Assembly: GCA_010909165.1 (NCBI GenBank)
Contig: MU008170.1
Location: 1,116,001-1,180,000 of the forward strand
Direction of reading: 5' to 3'
DNA from: Anthoceros angustus
Lineage: Eukaryota > Streptophyta > Anthocerotopsida > Anthocerotales > Anthocerotaceae
DNA: 64,000 nucleotides
Part shown: one piece after another, positions 55,634 through 64,000 of the stretch
Layout of the letters: each line of letters begins with the position of its first letter
Position numbering within the stretch: the stretch's first letter is position 1
Notes under the pieces: model-generated
What the model saw: only the letters and a program-made list of their open reading frames with translations
Told to the model about the DNA's origin: nothing
Databases searched by the model: none
Program-made: the position numbers and the translations under genes

Positions 55634-55831
55634 CCCGAGGAAGTTTTCTTCCTTGGCCCTAGGTCTTTCCAACCCCCGGCACCAGCTATATATGCTAAGT
55701 CTTCTTATACAAAATAAACTAAAACTAAGTGCCCCGAGGAAGTTTTCTTCCTTGGCGCTAGGTCTTTCCAACCCCCGGCACCAGCTATATATGCTAAGTC
55801 TTCTTATACAAAATAAACTAAAACTAAGTGC
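55634..55831 (+). repeat. 99-bp tandem duplication, one mismatch
   Basis: 55634-55732 and 55733-55831 are identical except one C/G. As 99 bp is 33 codons the frame 55548-55886 stays open through both, giving PRKFSSLALGLSNPRHQLY twice, but that frame has no known domain and lies in the upstream region of CAF1. Confidence 0.9.
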
Positions 55832-56107
55832 CTACCCTCCTACAGCTGAACTAGAAATGGCTAAGTCCCTGACCTCCTACCATTAGACTAAAAAATCTAA
55901 TTCAGTACCTGACTTCCTCCTAGGACCTCCAATAGGCCTTCCTACGGACGCGTCTCGAGACGTGGTCCTGCTTGCACAGGCTAGCTACCTCCTACCTAGA
56001 CCTATATTATGGTCAGATAAATCTTAAAATCAGCAGTGATTCACAAAAGGAATTTCTTATTATAATCTTCTTCAGGTTCTTACGTCTCTTTCGATTATTT
56101 CGCAAAA

Positions 56108-56960
56108 ATGAAGTTGCCCAAACTTTTGCATTCCACAATGACTATGGCAGAATCACAAGTCGATGCACCGCTTATAAGACAAGTGTGGGGTTATAACCTT
56201 GAGCAGGAATTAGACTTTATTCGGTTCCACATTATTGATCAATATCGTATAGTAACTATAGATACGGAATTCCCAGGTACAGTGGTGGTGCCCGAAGCAA
56301 GTTATTACATTGAAGACTATGAATACCAAATGATCAAAGGTAATGTGGATAGACTAAGGTTAATCCAACTAGGGCTTACATTTGCTGACAAAAACGCCAA
56401 GCTACCTTTTTGCAAAGACCCGTACGGGGCGAAGTTTGGTATGGCAATTCAATTTTCGAATCAACCTTGACCAAGATATGTATGCAGAGGACAGTATAAA
56501 TCTTTTGCGTAATAGTGGTATCGATTTTGATCAACACCGGATAATGGGCATAGATGTTCAACATTTTCGACAACTATTCAAACGCTGCAATATATTACAC
56601 AACCAAAATTTGCAATGGATTGGTTTCCACCCAACCTACGATTTTGCCTACTTGTTGAAAACGAGTACAGGTCAAGAACTACCGGGGACAAGAGACGAAT
56701 TCCTTTGTAGTCTAGCTAATTACTTTCCAAATATATTTGACATCAAATATATGATGCGTTGGACAAGTAGTTTAAGTCAATTAGCAAAAGTGATGGGTGT
56801 GGAGAGGAGAGGGATTTGTCATCAAGCAGGATCAGATTCTCTATTGACTTTTCATGTATTTCAAAATATATGTGAAAAGTGGCCCATCTTCCAAAATGGA
56901 CACTTCATGCATTATAAGGATCAAATATACGGATTAAGTCCATATAAAATGTATTATTAA
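56108..56960 (+). pseudogene. CAF1: CAF1 deadenylase (CCR4-associated factor 1), single frameshift
   Basis: An intronless frame of about 284 codons in two parts. 56108-56470 reads QVWGYNLEQELDFIRFHIID, YRIVTIDTEFPGTVVVPEAS, NVDRLRLIQLGLTFADKNAK. After an apparent one-base gain near 56440 it continues in the next frame with VWQFNFRINLDQDMYAEDSI, LQWIGFHPTYDFAYLLKT, MMRWTSSLSQLAKVMGVERR and ICHQAGSDSLLTFHVFQNIC, ending at a stop at 56960. The catalytic acids of the DEDD fold are all present (IDTEF, YDFAY, HQAGSDS). CAF1 removes mRNA poly(A) tails in the CCR4-NOT complex. Only the one frameshift argues against function, so it may be a young pseudogene or an error. Plant CAF1 genes are often intronless, so lack of introns does not prove a retrocopy. 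Confidence 0.85.
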
Positions 56961-57600
56961 AAAAATAAAATATTATTTTAATGATAAACTTAGTTTTATA
57001 AAGAAATTTCATCTTACTATCATCATGTGCACTGTTTAGAGTAAAGCTCAGCGCTGTACGTTATGGAGCCTAGTGCCCACCTACATGCTCCGCCGAACAC
57101 TCCTTCCTTGGGCAGGCGTAGCAGCGCATGCTCAAGCTCTTTGGACCTGACACACAACGCTGAGCGACGGCCCTCTTCCTTGATCTTTGGTACTTCCTAC
57201 CACCTACTTCCTAGCTACTTCCTACTTCCAAAGCCCAAGGAAGTTTTCTTCCTTGGCCCTAGGTATTTCCAACCCCCGGCGCCACCTATATATCCTAAGT
57301 GTTCTTATACTAAAACTAAGTGCCTACCCTCGTACGCCTGAACTGGAAACAGCTAAGTCCCTAACCTCCTACCTATAGGCCATAAATTCTAATTAAGTAT
57401 CTGACTTCCTCCTAGAACCTCCAACGGCCCTTCCTACGGGCGCACCTCGAGACTGTAGTCCTGCCTGCACGGGCTAGCTACCTCCTACCTAGACCTATAT
57501 TACGGTCAGATAAATCTTAAAAATAGTAGTGATTCACAAAAGGAATTTCTTACCATAATCTTCTTCAGGTTCTTACACTTCTTTTGATTATTTCGCAAAA
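56961..57600. other. Spacer with upstream copy of the CAF1 block
   Basis: Starts AT-rich (likely 3' untranslated DNA of the CAF1 frame) and from about 57170 repeats the upstream region of CAF1 (55548-56100), here with one copy of the 99-bp unit instead of two. No gene. Confidence 0.6.
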
Positions 57601-57873
57601 ATGAAGTTGCCCAAACTTTTGCGTTCCACAGTGACTATGGCAAAATCACAAGCCGATGCACCTCTTATAACACAAGTATGGGGTTATAACCTTGAGCAAG
57701 AATTAGACTTTATCCGGTGCCACATTATTGATCAATGTCGTATAGCAATTATAGATACAAAATTCCTAGGTACAGTGGTGGTGCCTGAAGCAAGATGTAA
57801 GCGGCATCCTGCGAGATGGGTGACCAAGGGCACGAGGAGCGCGGTAAGCTGGGAACGAGAGAGTCTCAAGTGA
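57601..57873 (+). pseudogene. Truncated CAF1 copy with altered first motif
   Basis: A 90-codon frame starting MKLPKLLRSTVTMAKSQAD and continuing TQVWGYNLEQELDFIRCHII, RIAIIDTKFLGTVVVPEAR. It is a duplicate of the first 60 or so residues of CAF1 at 56108. The first catalytic pair D-x-E is D-x-K and FPG is FLG, so this piece could not be catalytic. After VPEA it runs into unrelated DNA (RCKRHPARWVTKGTR) at the breakpoint GAAGCAAGATG also seen at 54330. Confidence 0.85.
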
Positions 57874-58312
57874 ATCTTGGGAGCGGGCTCAAGTAGCCCG
57901 CGTTCCTGTTCCAGCATGTGTTCAAAGGTTTAATTGACCTTGGTCTTGACTAAGGTATGCCGGACTCTAATCAGTTGACCCTATGTTAGTCTCTCAAGCT
58001 AAACTAACCTAACCTCCCAGCTAGCTAGCCCTCATGCTTGCGGCTGTGTGCTGTGCCGCCACGGCCCTCATGCAGGGATCAATTGGCTCAGTGCTATATC
58101 TATCATAGCCTCGCGATTGACTATGTCTTTCACGGCTAAAGCTTACTATCATTCTGCTTTGATGTCACTGGTGTGTACTCTCTCCAGTGTATTCTTATCC
58201 TCCCAAATATTTGCACTCATTGTACTAGAACTTGGTGCTTCAATCAAATTCACCAAATATGGGCGATGGACACCACTAAATTGTACTTAAGTTCACCACT
58301 CTCATCATAATC

Positions 58313-58510
58313 CTATCTAGCACCCGTTTCGTCCTTGTTGCATCCAAGCAGATTTCTTGACAACATATTTGCATTGGCATGCTTAACTCTTGCTCTATGC
58401 TTAATCTTAAAGTTGTACTCTTGCAAAATAAGTGCCCACCTTGCTAACTTACTTGTGAGCTTCTCACTTTTCATTAGACACTTCAAAGGTTGATTAGACG
58501 TGTCCAACAA
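58313..58510 (-). pseudogene. Gypsy RNase H fragment
   Basis: A 65-codon frame reading NQPLKCLMKSEKLTSKLARW, ALILQEYNFKIKHRARVKHA, NANMLSRN. This is the end of the Ty3/Gypsy RNase H domain (usual form HQPLxWL...RLARWxLxLQEYDF...NxxADxLSR). It sits in the segment that differs between the two copies of the CAF1 block, so it marks a later insertion. Confidence 0.85.
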
Positions 58511-59099
58511 AGAAATCTAAACATGAAAGTTACCTAGATTAGAGGTGTGCAATAAAGAGATCTAAAAAGAGATTGAAATTGCTTAGATTAAACGTATCTA
58601 ACGAAGAAATCTAAAGATAAAAATTCCCTAGATTAGAATAAGAAAACGGTAAAAGGTGTTTATTAGGAAAGATTACGAGAATGGAAGTTACCTCTTTAAC
58701 AAAAGAGCTCTTGCTAGAGTATAAATATTGCGTAAACTATGTCATACATTGAAACATCCATCATACTTAAGATTCACCCCTACAATTAACTTCATGGTAC
58801 CTTTGGACTCGGAGCTTTGCCCTTTGTATGAGACATTCGTTCTTTTTTTCTCCGTGAACAAAAAATATATTAGATTTTATTATGATATGTGATATATCTT
58901 ACTTAACTTAAGAGAAGATTTGGCAGTGCAGCGAGGATTTCATAAATTTAGATTTACTTTTGACCTAGTTTCATAAATTTAGATTTACTTTTGCCTTAGG
59001 TTTGTTTCTGTGTTGTGCTTGGACCGGGTGTTCTTTCCTTTTTATTAGATAATCAATCTTTTTTTCTTCTTGAAGAAAACGTTTGTTGAATTTTATTGT

Positions 59100-60440
59100 G
59101 GTTCGTGACATATCTCATTGAGCCCTATAAGTTTTTTAAATAAATTTATTTTTAATATTCTGAATTAGAAAAATAGATAGATGAAAGTTACTAACCATAT
59201 GATCGCTAAAATAAATTATTAACCATAAGAATTTGTCCTGCACACAAAGAAACCCGTAGAGGAAAACGAGGACGACGTTCTTAGCTGCACTTGTCAGATT
59301 TGAAAGGATGCTGAGTATGGCAGGATGGAACTAACGATCATAAATCGAGAGGAGCTAAATACCGAGAATCACGACGTGGGTTAGCATTTACTTGTCCAAA
59401 AAAAACCCGGCAGGAAGGGTGACCATCTATCCTATTTTTTTCAATTGTAGGAGTAGGGAGCTTCAGGATAGACAATCGCGGCGCTAGTCCCACCGGGCCC
59501 GCGCCCTCTAACGGGCTGTTCCACACCCGCACCCCGAGCCCCACCACCACCCCTGACCCCACCACCCGCTCACCCGCTCACCCCCCCTCACCCACGGTGT
59601 AGATTGGACTTGCATTTTCACAAAGACTCCATTACCGCGACATTGGAGCATTAACCATCATGCAACCCTTGGAAATCGGCCCTGTACAAAGCCGAAACAG
59701 TACTGTTTTTTGTCGGTCCACAATCAGCATGACACGCGGTAACACATGCCAGCACCGAGAATTCCGAAACCTCCTTCACGCTTCCGCAAATGAGCCTATT
59801 GAGCCCCCGAGTAGTAATAGGCAACTTGTCACGCGGGGAAGCAGATCCCTTGCTTGCGAATCCTGACTCGCCTGCCGCCAAAACATCGTGGCGTGTCAGG
59901 ACAGAGAGCGGCAGGGATTGCACAGCCGTCACGCGACATGGATTCCTGTGAGCTTCCACCACCTTGCGCACAGTCTCATCTGCCCTAGGTAGAGCCTGAA
60001 AGGAGTTTAGTCACCCCACGCTGCGGTCTCTGTCGCTCACGCTGGCTCCACTCGCATTTCTGTCACGGCTACTCTCCGCCAGGGGTGTCCCGCAAGCGAC
60101 TCCGCAAGTGCTTTTGGAGCTGAATTCTCAGCGGATCTGGCAGCCAGGAAGCTGGATTGCGCACGGACAGAGGATCTGGTTTTATGTTTTTCCATGGTGA
60201 TTGGTTGAGTGTTTTAGCGACGCCGGTGGGATGTAAATTTTCCTGTACCTGCCATGGTTGGTAACACCTGCTGCGAGACTTCTATTTCATCGCGCTGTCT
60301 CGGACCGGGAGCGGACGTGGATCGGTGGGGTGTTAAGTAGGCTGAATGCCTAGCTAGTACTCGGAATTGTATGCCTCCATTACAGGCCTGGTGACTGTCG
60401 AAGGATAGTCATTTGGCGGCTGGTCACAGGAGCATCAAGG
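59100..60440. other. Intergenic DNA and upstream region of the DUF7054 gene
   Basis: AT-rich to 59.3 kb, then a C-rich stretch (CCACCCCC-like, 59500-59590). Frames of 68-106 codons at 59338-59971 lack recognisable domains. The last 300 bp are the likely promoter/5' UTR of the next gene; no clear TATA box. Confidence 0.45.
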
Positions 60441-60447
60441 ATCCACT

Positions 60448-61335
60448 ATGGCTTTGGAGACACCACAGCGGAAATGTCTAAGCGTGTATGAAGGCTCGCA
60501 GAGTGAAGAACGTCTGGTAGTGGTTGAGGATGCTTGTGCAGGTATGAGTTTGAGGAAGTGCAAAACAAGCGTGGATTTGCCTTCTGTCAAAGATTTGGAC
60601 TTTGAGGAGTCCAATTGCCAACGGACTGCGGCACATGTTGGAGCGCGCCCTGGTGTTTCCCTGCTGAAAAGAAGAGAATCGGAGAGGTCACTTCGCGTAT
60701 CCCCGCTCGCTCAATTGTTCCGTGACAGCAACCAGGTAAGCTAGATCTGGTCTCCTTCCGCATAATTTCTGCTTCCTTTCGGCCTTGGTTCTTGATTGAT
60801 CACTACCCCTTGATTGACCTTCATGAGCTTGTGCTGGCGCGTTTTTTGTGCTTGAATTGAAGGTATGGTGCTCTCGTGCAGAGGAAAGCAGGATCACGGA
60901 TACTGGTAAACGTCACCATTAGGAGGAGCCCTGGTCCCTTGAGAGTTATTGTGGACGCAGGTGCCGATGTGAACCAAGTAATACAGCAGGCTTTGACAGT
61001 GTACGCAAGAGAAGGTCGATTACCAGTCATGCAATCCGGCAGTGATGCTTTTGAGCTATACTGCGGGCAGGACATGTGCCAAGGTGCTTCTCGATTCCTT
61101 GCTCAGGCTGCCTGTAATCTGATGCTACAGTCTGGTTCTCGTGCTAACTTTTCCTTAATCTTCCTCCACAGCCGTTGCGACAGAGCAGCGAATAGGAAGC
61201 CTCGGAGTGCGACACTTTTTGATGTGTCCACGGATTATCGCAACCTCCAGTCCTTGCAACCCCAGCAGCAATGAGCAGCCTGGAGATTGGAACACGTGGT
61301 GGAAGAAAATGCTTGCCTGGCAGATTGTGTGGTAA
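60448..61335 (+). CDS. DUF7054 protein (At4g22758-like), three exons
   Basis: Exons 60448-60735, 60882-61083 and 61172-61335 give 654 bp, 217 residues. The N-terminal half is Ser/Arg-rich and probably disordered (SLLKRRESERSLRVSPLAQL). Residues about 97-185 form the DUF7054 domain: SRILVNVTIRRSPGPLRVIV, then VIQQALTVYAREGRLPV, ELYCGQDMCQ and, after intron 2, EQRIGSLGVRHFLMC. The C-terminus is WNTWWKKMLAWQIVW. A frame that reads through intron 2 to 61274 would lose the conserved IGSLGVR-FLMC part, so splicing at GTGCTTCTCG...CCACAG is preferred. The family is plant-specific and of unknown function, small, probably ubiquitin-like in fold according to its strand pattern (inference). Confidence 0.85.
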
Positions 61336-63560
61336 CAAAAATCTCGCCTAATGATGAGCCGTGAAGCATGTCCACCGCAGATTTGGTGCGGTGAGGTCAC
61401 TCATGTACGAGTTCCGGAATCCGGAGTAGGAGTCAGCAGCAGGACGGTGGTCCAGCTGTAGGTCATGGTGAGCGCAAGAGTTGTGATCTGTACACTATTC
61501 TTACAGTGAAGTTAGGACAAATGCAATGAGTTCACACTGCTGTATAATCTATATTCATAGAGGATGCAGTATGCTGCATCCGTGATTATCGTGGGAGATC
61601 AAAGGAGGGTGACGGGATGGCTTCCAAACCCCGCCCGTACCCCAACATGTGACTTTGCCTAAAATCTAAGCTGGCAACAACTACCCTATCGTTCGAAGTA
61701 AAGGCCACCGGCATCTTACCATTGGTGTATCCGGTGATGAAAGAGTGAAGTGATCACAAACGAGGAGCACACAATTAGAAAAATTCCCAAATCGAGACGG
61801 TGCTACCAACATATCTATACAACTGGAATATGGTGATTATGCAACCTTAGTGATGTGCTGGCCAGTAGGATCTGGGTGATGTGCTGGCCAATAAGATTGA
61901 CTGCTGGAGCCCGTAGCATGGTGTGTTTTCTTTTGCAGCCGTGGGGAGAAAAAATGAAGTCCAACATGGAACTTTTATCATGTAGTTGGCATAACACTAA
62001 GTATTAAATACATTGGTCTTCAAATTTGAGAATGTCAATTTGCACCAAAATAGTGTGCTCGAGCATGCATAAGGTGTACCATTCTCATCAAGGTGGGTTG
62101 CATAGTAAGTTTTCCTGCCATAAAACTTGTTATACACACACCGACATATCCACAGAGACAGCTCTGCCACCGATGTCACAGTGTGATACATAAATCTTCA
62201 TGTCTATGATACAACAATTTTTGTTCCTTAGGGTTAGGGAATGCATCCCACTCCTCCTCCCCACCTGAATCCCGCCCATAGGGTCAACCGGCTGCACCTC
62301 GCCCGGCCGCGAGATTGTAAAGCCTAGAAGCTTGCTCAAGGTCATCATCATGATGGGACCGATGGCGGACACGGCTGCGTAGCACACATGCGACAAAAAA
62401 AATCCACTATGGGCTCATGCCCCCATTGAACAAAAATCTTGGAATAGTCTGCGCACTCACCTCATAGTGGGAGTCCTTTACATCCTACACACAAGAGAGG
62501 GGCCCGGAGGTACCTGCGAACCAGAAGGGGAAGGTGCAGCTGGCAGTGCCATGGAACTAGAAGCATGCTCAAGGCCATCTGCCTCAAAGGTCAATATATA
62601 TGTTGAAGGCCTGCTCAGGTCTGCATTTTCAACACGTTCTTGCGTACAGGTGGGCCAAATCTGCTACTTCGCAATGTCTAAAAGTGGCTATATGAAGCTT
62701 GGACGTTCAGCTGCAAGCACTGTGCTTGGTAACCTTGGTTGCACCCTATTCTGTGACATTATTGTGTCTCTTGCAGCTTGAAGCAGTGCAGGCATGTGCA
62801 ATTGCGGGCCACTAGCTCTGGAAAAGGGGAAACAATTTTATGCAAAAGGTCAACAACAAGTACTTGAAGCTCATGTATATGTGGCAAGTAGTCACATGTT
62901 GGTAAGGAGTCTGAGAAGTGTGGCAGCTTACAAAGGATGCACGAAACGTGTTTGACAAGCTTGGTGAAAAACAAAAGTTTTGGACTATTTCTTCTCTGGA
63001 GGACTTGAGCCATATTGCAGTCCCTTGAATCACACCATCTCTTCATGGCCAAGTTGTGTACCGTTAACGTTCTCGACAGCGGGCGCGAAAAAAGAACGGG
63101 AGTATAGATGAGCGAGGTCTTCACATGGGGGGCCAGACATAACCCTAGCCGACATGTCCATAAAACATCTGCATGTATCCTGCATGTCTAGCAAAAATTC
63201 TAAACGACCAAAAGAAAAAGTGGGTGAAAAGATCCGAACGCCTGTGGCCAAGTTGTGTGATGGAAATTTTTCTGCCACATACGGTCATCCCGAGCTGATG
63301 TAGTTTGGTACAATACCATGGAATTTGGAAGATGCTGGGGCATCGATGCGTACAATATAGAGGAAAATAATGTTAACGTACATAACTAGTACCGTGACGA
63401 GATCGGTAGATAAGTGGGCAATAATTTTGATAAATAGGATAAATATAGGTTATTTGGATAACACTCGGGGGTGTAAATGAAGGGGTCCCAACTAACATAC
63501 AAAAACCAAAAGGTCTAACGTCTAATGTAGATCACATATTAAGAAGCAAGCGGCTATACG
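61336..63560. other. No supported gene
   Basis: Frames of 60-121 codons on both strands have no recognisable domain and no gene-like composition. A 20-bp direct repeat (GTGATGTGCTGGCCA, about 61852 and 61876) and ATG-rich minus frames near 62130-62396 are the only structure seen. The first 150-200 bp are the 3' region of the DUF7054 gene. Confidence 0.5.
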
Positions 63561-63618
63561 CAGCCTTTTTGGCCTGAACCAAGCCATGGTTTAGGCTTGG
63601 TTCAGGCCAAAAGGGCTG
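63561..63618. repeat. 25-bp inverted repeat with 8-nt loop
   Basis: Arm 1, 63561-63585, and arm 2, 63594-63618, pair over 25 bp with one mismatch (GGCCTGAACCAAGCC / GGCTTGGTTCAGGCC core). Loop ATGGTTTA. Length and shape fit a small cruciform or foldback element; too short for a usual plant microRNA precursor. Confidence 0.9.
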
Positions 63619-64000
63619 AAGAAGTGAAAATGTCCATTTTCTATGTTAGATTTTGAAAACGCATCGTAGCAACCCCTCGGTTGTATTATAAATTGTTGAA
63701 TGCTCTCTAATTTCTTATTTTTCTTTTCTTATTTCTAAGCTAATTGTACGCCGAGCCACACAACATCTTTAGCAACCATTTGCTGGATTGAATCGCTCCT
63801 AGCAGACCTCAACCATGTGCCCAATGTAGTGTGCACTTTTGTGATGGATGATGGATGGATCTAAAGATGGATGTTCGGATGTATGGCTATTCGGATGGTT
63901 TAAGTTGAGTTTCTTTTAGGGCGCCGGCATGTTGGCACCCTTTCAAGTAAAAGCCAAGGGCACAGCGCCGATATACCGGCGCCCACAAACCAGTACTCCC
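63619..64000. other. No gene; inverted GC words at the window end
   Basis: GGGCGCCGG (63919-63927) and CCGGCGCCC (63976-63984) are inverted copies 48 bp apart, with AGCGCCGATATACCGGCGC between and around them. Such words are common near ends of plant DNA transposons, but no terminal repeat can be shown before the window ends. Confidence 0.5.

Larger units (their letters stand above)
54301..59100 (+). repeat. Duplicated block around CAF1 fragments
   Basis: Three matching pairs in order: 54301-54840 with 57766-58306; about 54850-55190 with about 58740-59100; and 55548-56290 with about 57170-57790 (the last pair holding CAF1 5' DNA and its upstream region). The block has therefore been copied at least once, with a separate 58310-58740 insertion in the second copy. 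Conserved words include CGGCATCCTGCGAGATGGG and ACTAAATTGTACTTAAG. Confidence 0.85.

Noticed and set aside
56108-56960. CAF1 as a processed retrocopy because it lacks introns
   Set aside because: Plant CAF1 genes are often intronless, and I see no poly(A) tail or target duplication.

Overview
This is nuclear DNA of a land plant, most likely a seed-free vascular plant (fern or lycophyte such as a quillwort or clubmoss; a hornwort is not excluded). The evidence is: spliced plant genes (HOS1, an L-type lectin receptor kinase, a DUF7054 gene); a tandem family of PLS-class pentatricopeptide-repeat (PPR) genes whose last domain is the DYW:KP type, known from hornworts, lycophytes and ferns and tied to U-to-C organelle RNA editing; and Copia, Gypsy and CACTA transposons typical of plants. 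HOS1 introns are short (about 80-205 bp).

Layout. 1-2.7 kb: purine-rich GC-rich stretch ending in an LTR-like promoter. 3.2-6.7 kb: decayed Copia element with an internal tandem duplication. 6.7-12.8 kb: LTR-like DNA, low-complexity repeats, a decayed Gypsy-like gag-pol (+) and a separate integrase relic (-). 13.6-14.8 and 18.9-22 kb: minus-strand broken coding clusters of unknown family, one with a ParB/sulfiredoxin-like core. They flank a Gypsy integrase region with an extra coiled-coil ORF (15.7-18.7 kb). 22-26.4 kb: gag-like DNA, including a 1.6-kb tandem duplication. 26.4-27.4 kb: LTR and gag start of another element. 28.1-37.9 kb: three tandem PPR gene copies (-), the first with six near-identical 300-bp PLS triplets. 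38.35-43.52 kb: complete-ended CACTA element with TIRs and a TTC target duplication. 44.1-44.6 kb: Copia gag/protease relic.

46.8-53.4 kb is the gene-rich part: HOS1 (8 exons, 819 codons in a splice model that stays in frame; three of seven introns look U12-type), then a lectin receptor kinase. 53.9-59.1 kb holds a repeated unit with one nearly complete CAF1 deadenylase reading frame (one frameshift) and two truncated copies. 60.4-61.3 kb is a three-exon DUF7054 gene. The rest to 64 kb has no gene I can support.

Most interesting: (i) the DYW:KP PPR cluster, where a PLS triplet has multiplied almost like a satellite while one base-specifying residue alternates between Asn and Thr; (ii) a 585-bp slice of that array inside the 5' leader region; (iii) U12-type introns in HOS1; (iv) the ParB-like minus-strand coding cluster; (v) tandem duplications at three or four unrelated loci, each bounded by 7-9 bp of identical or near-identical sequence.
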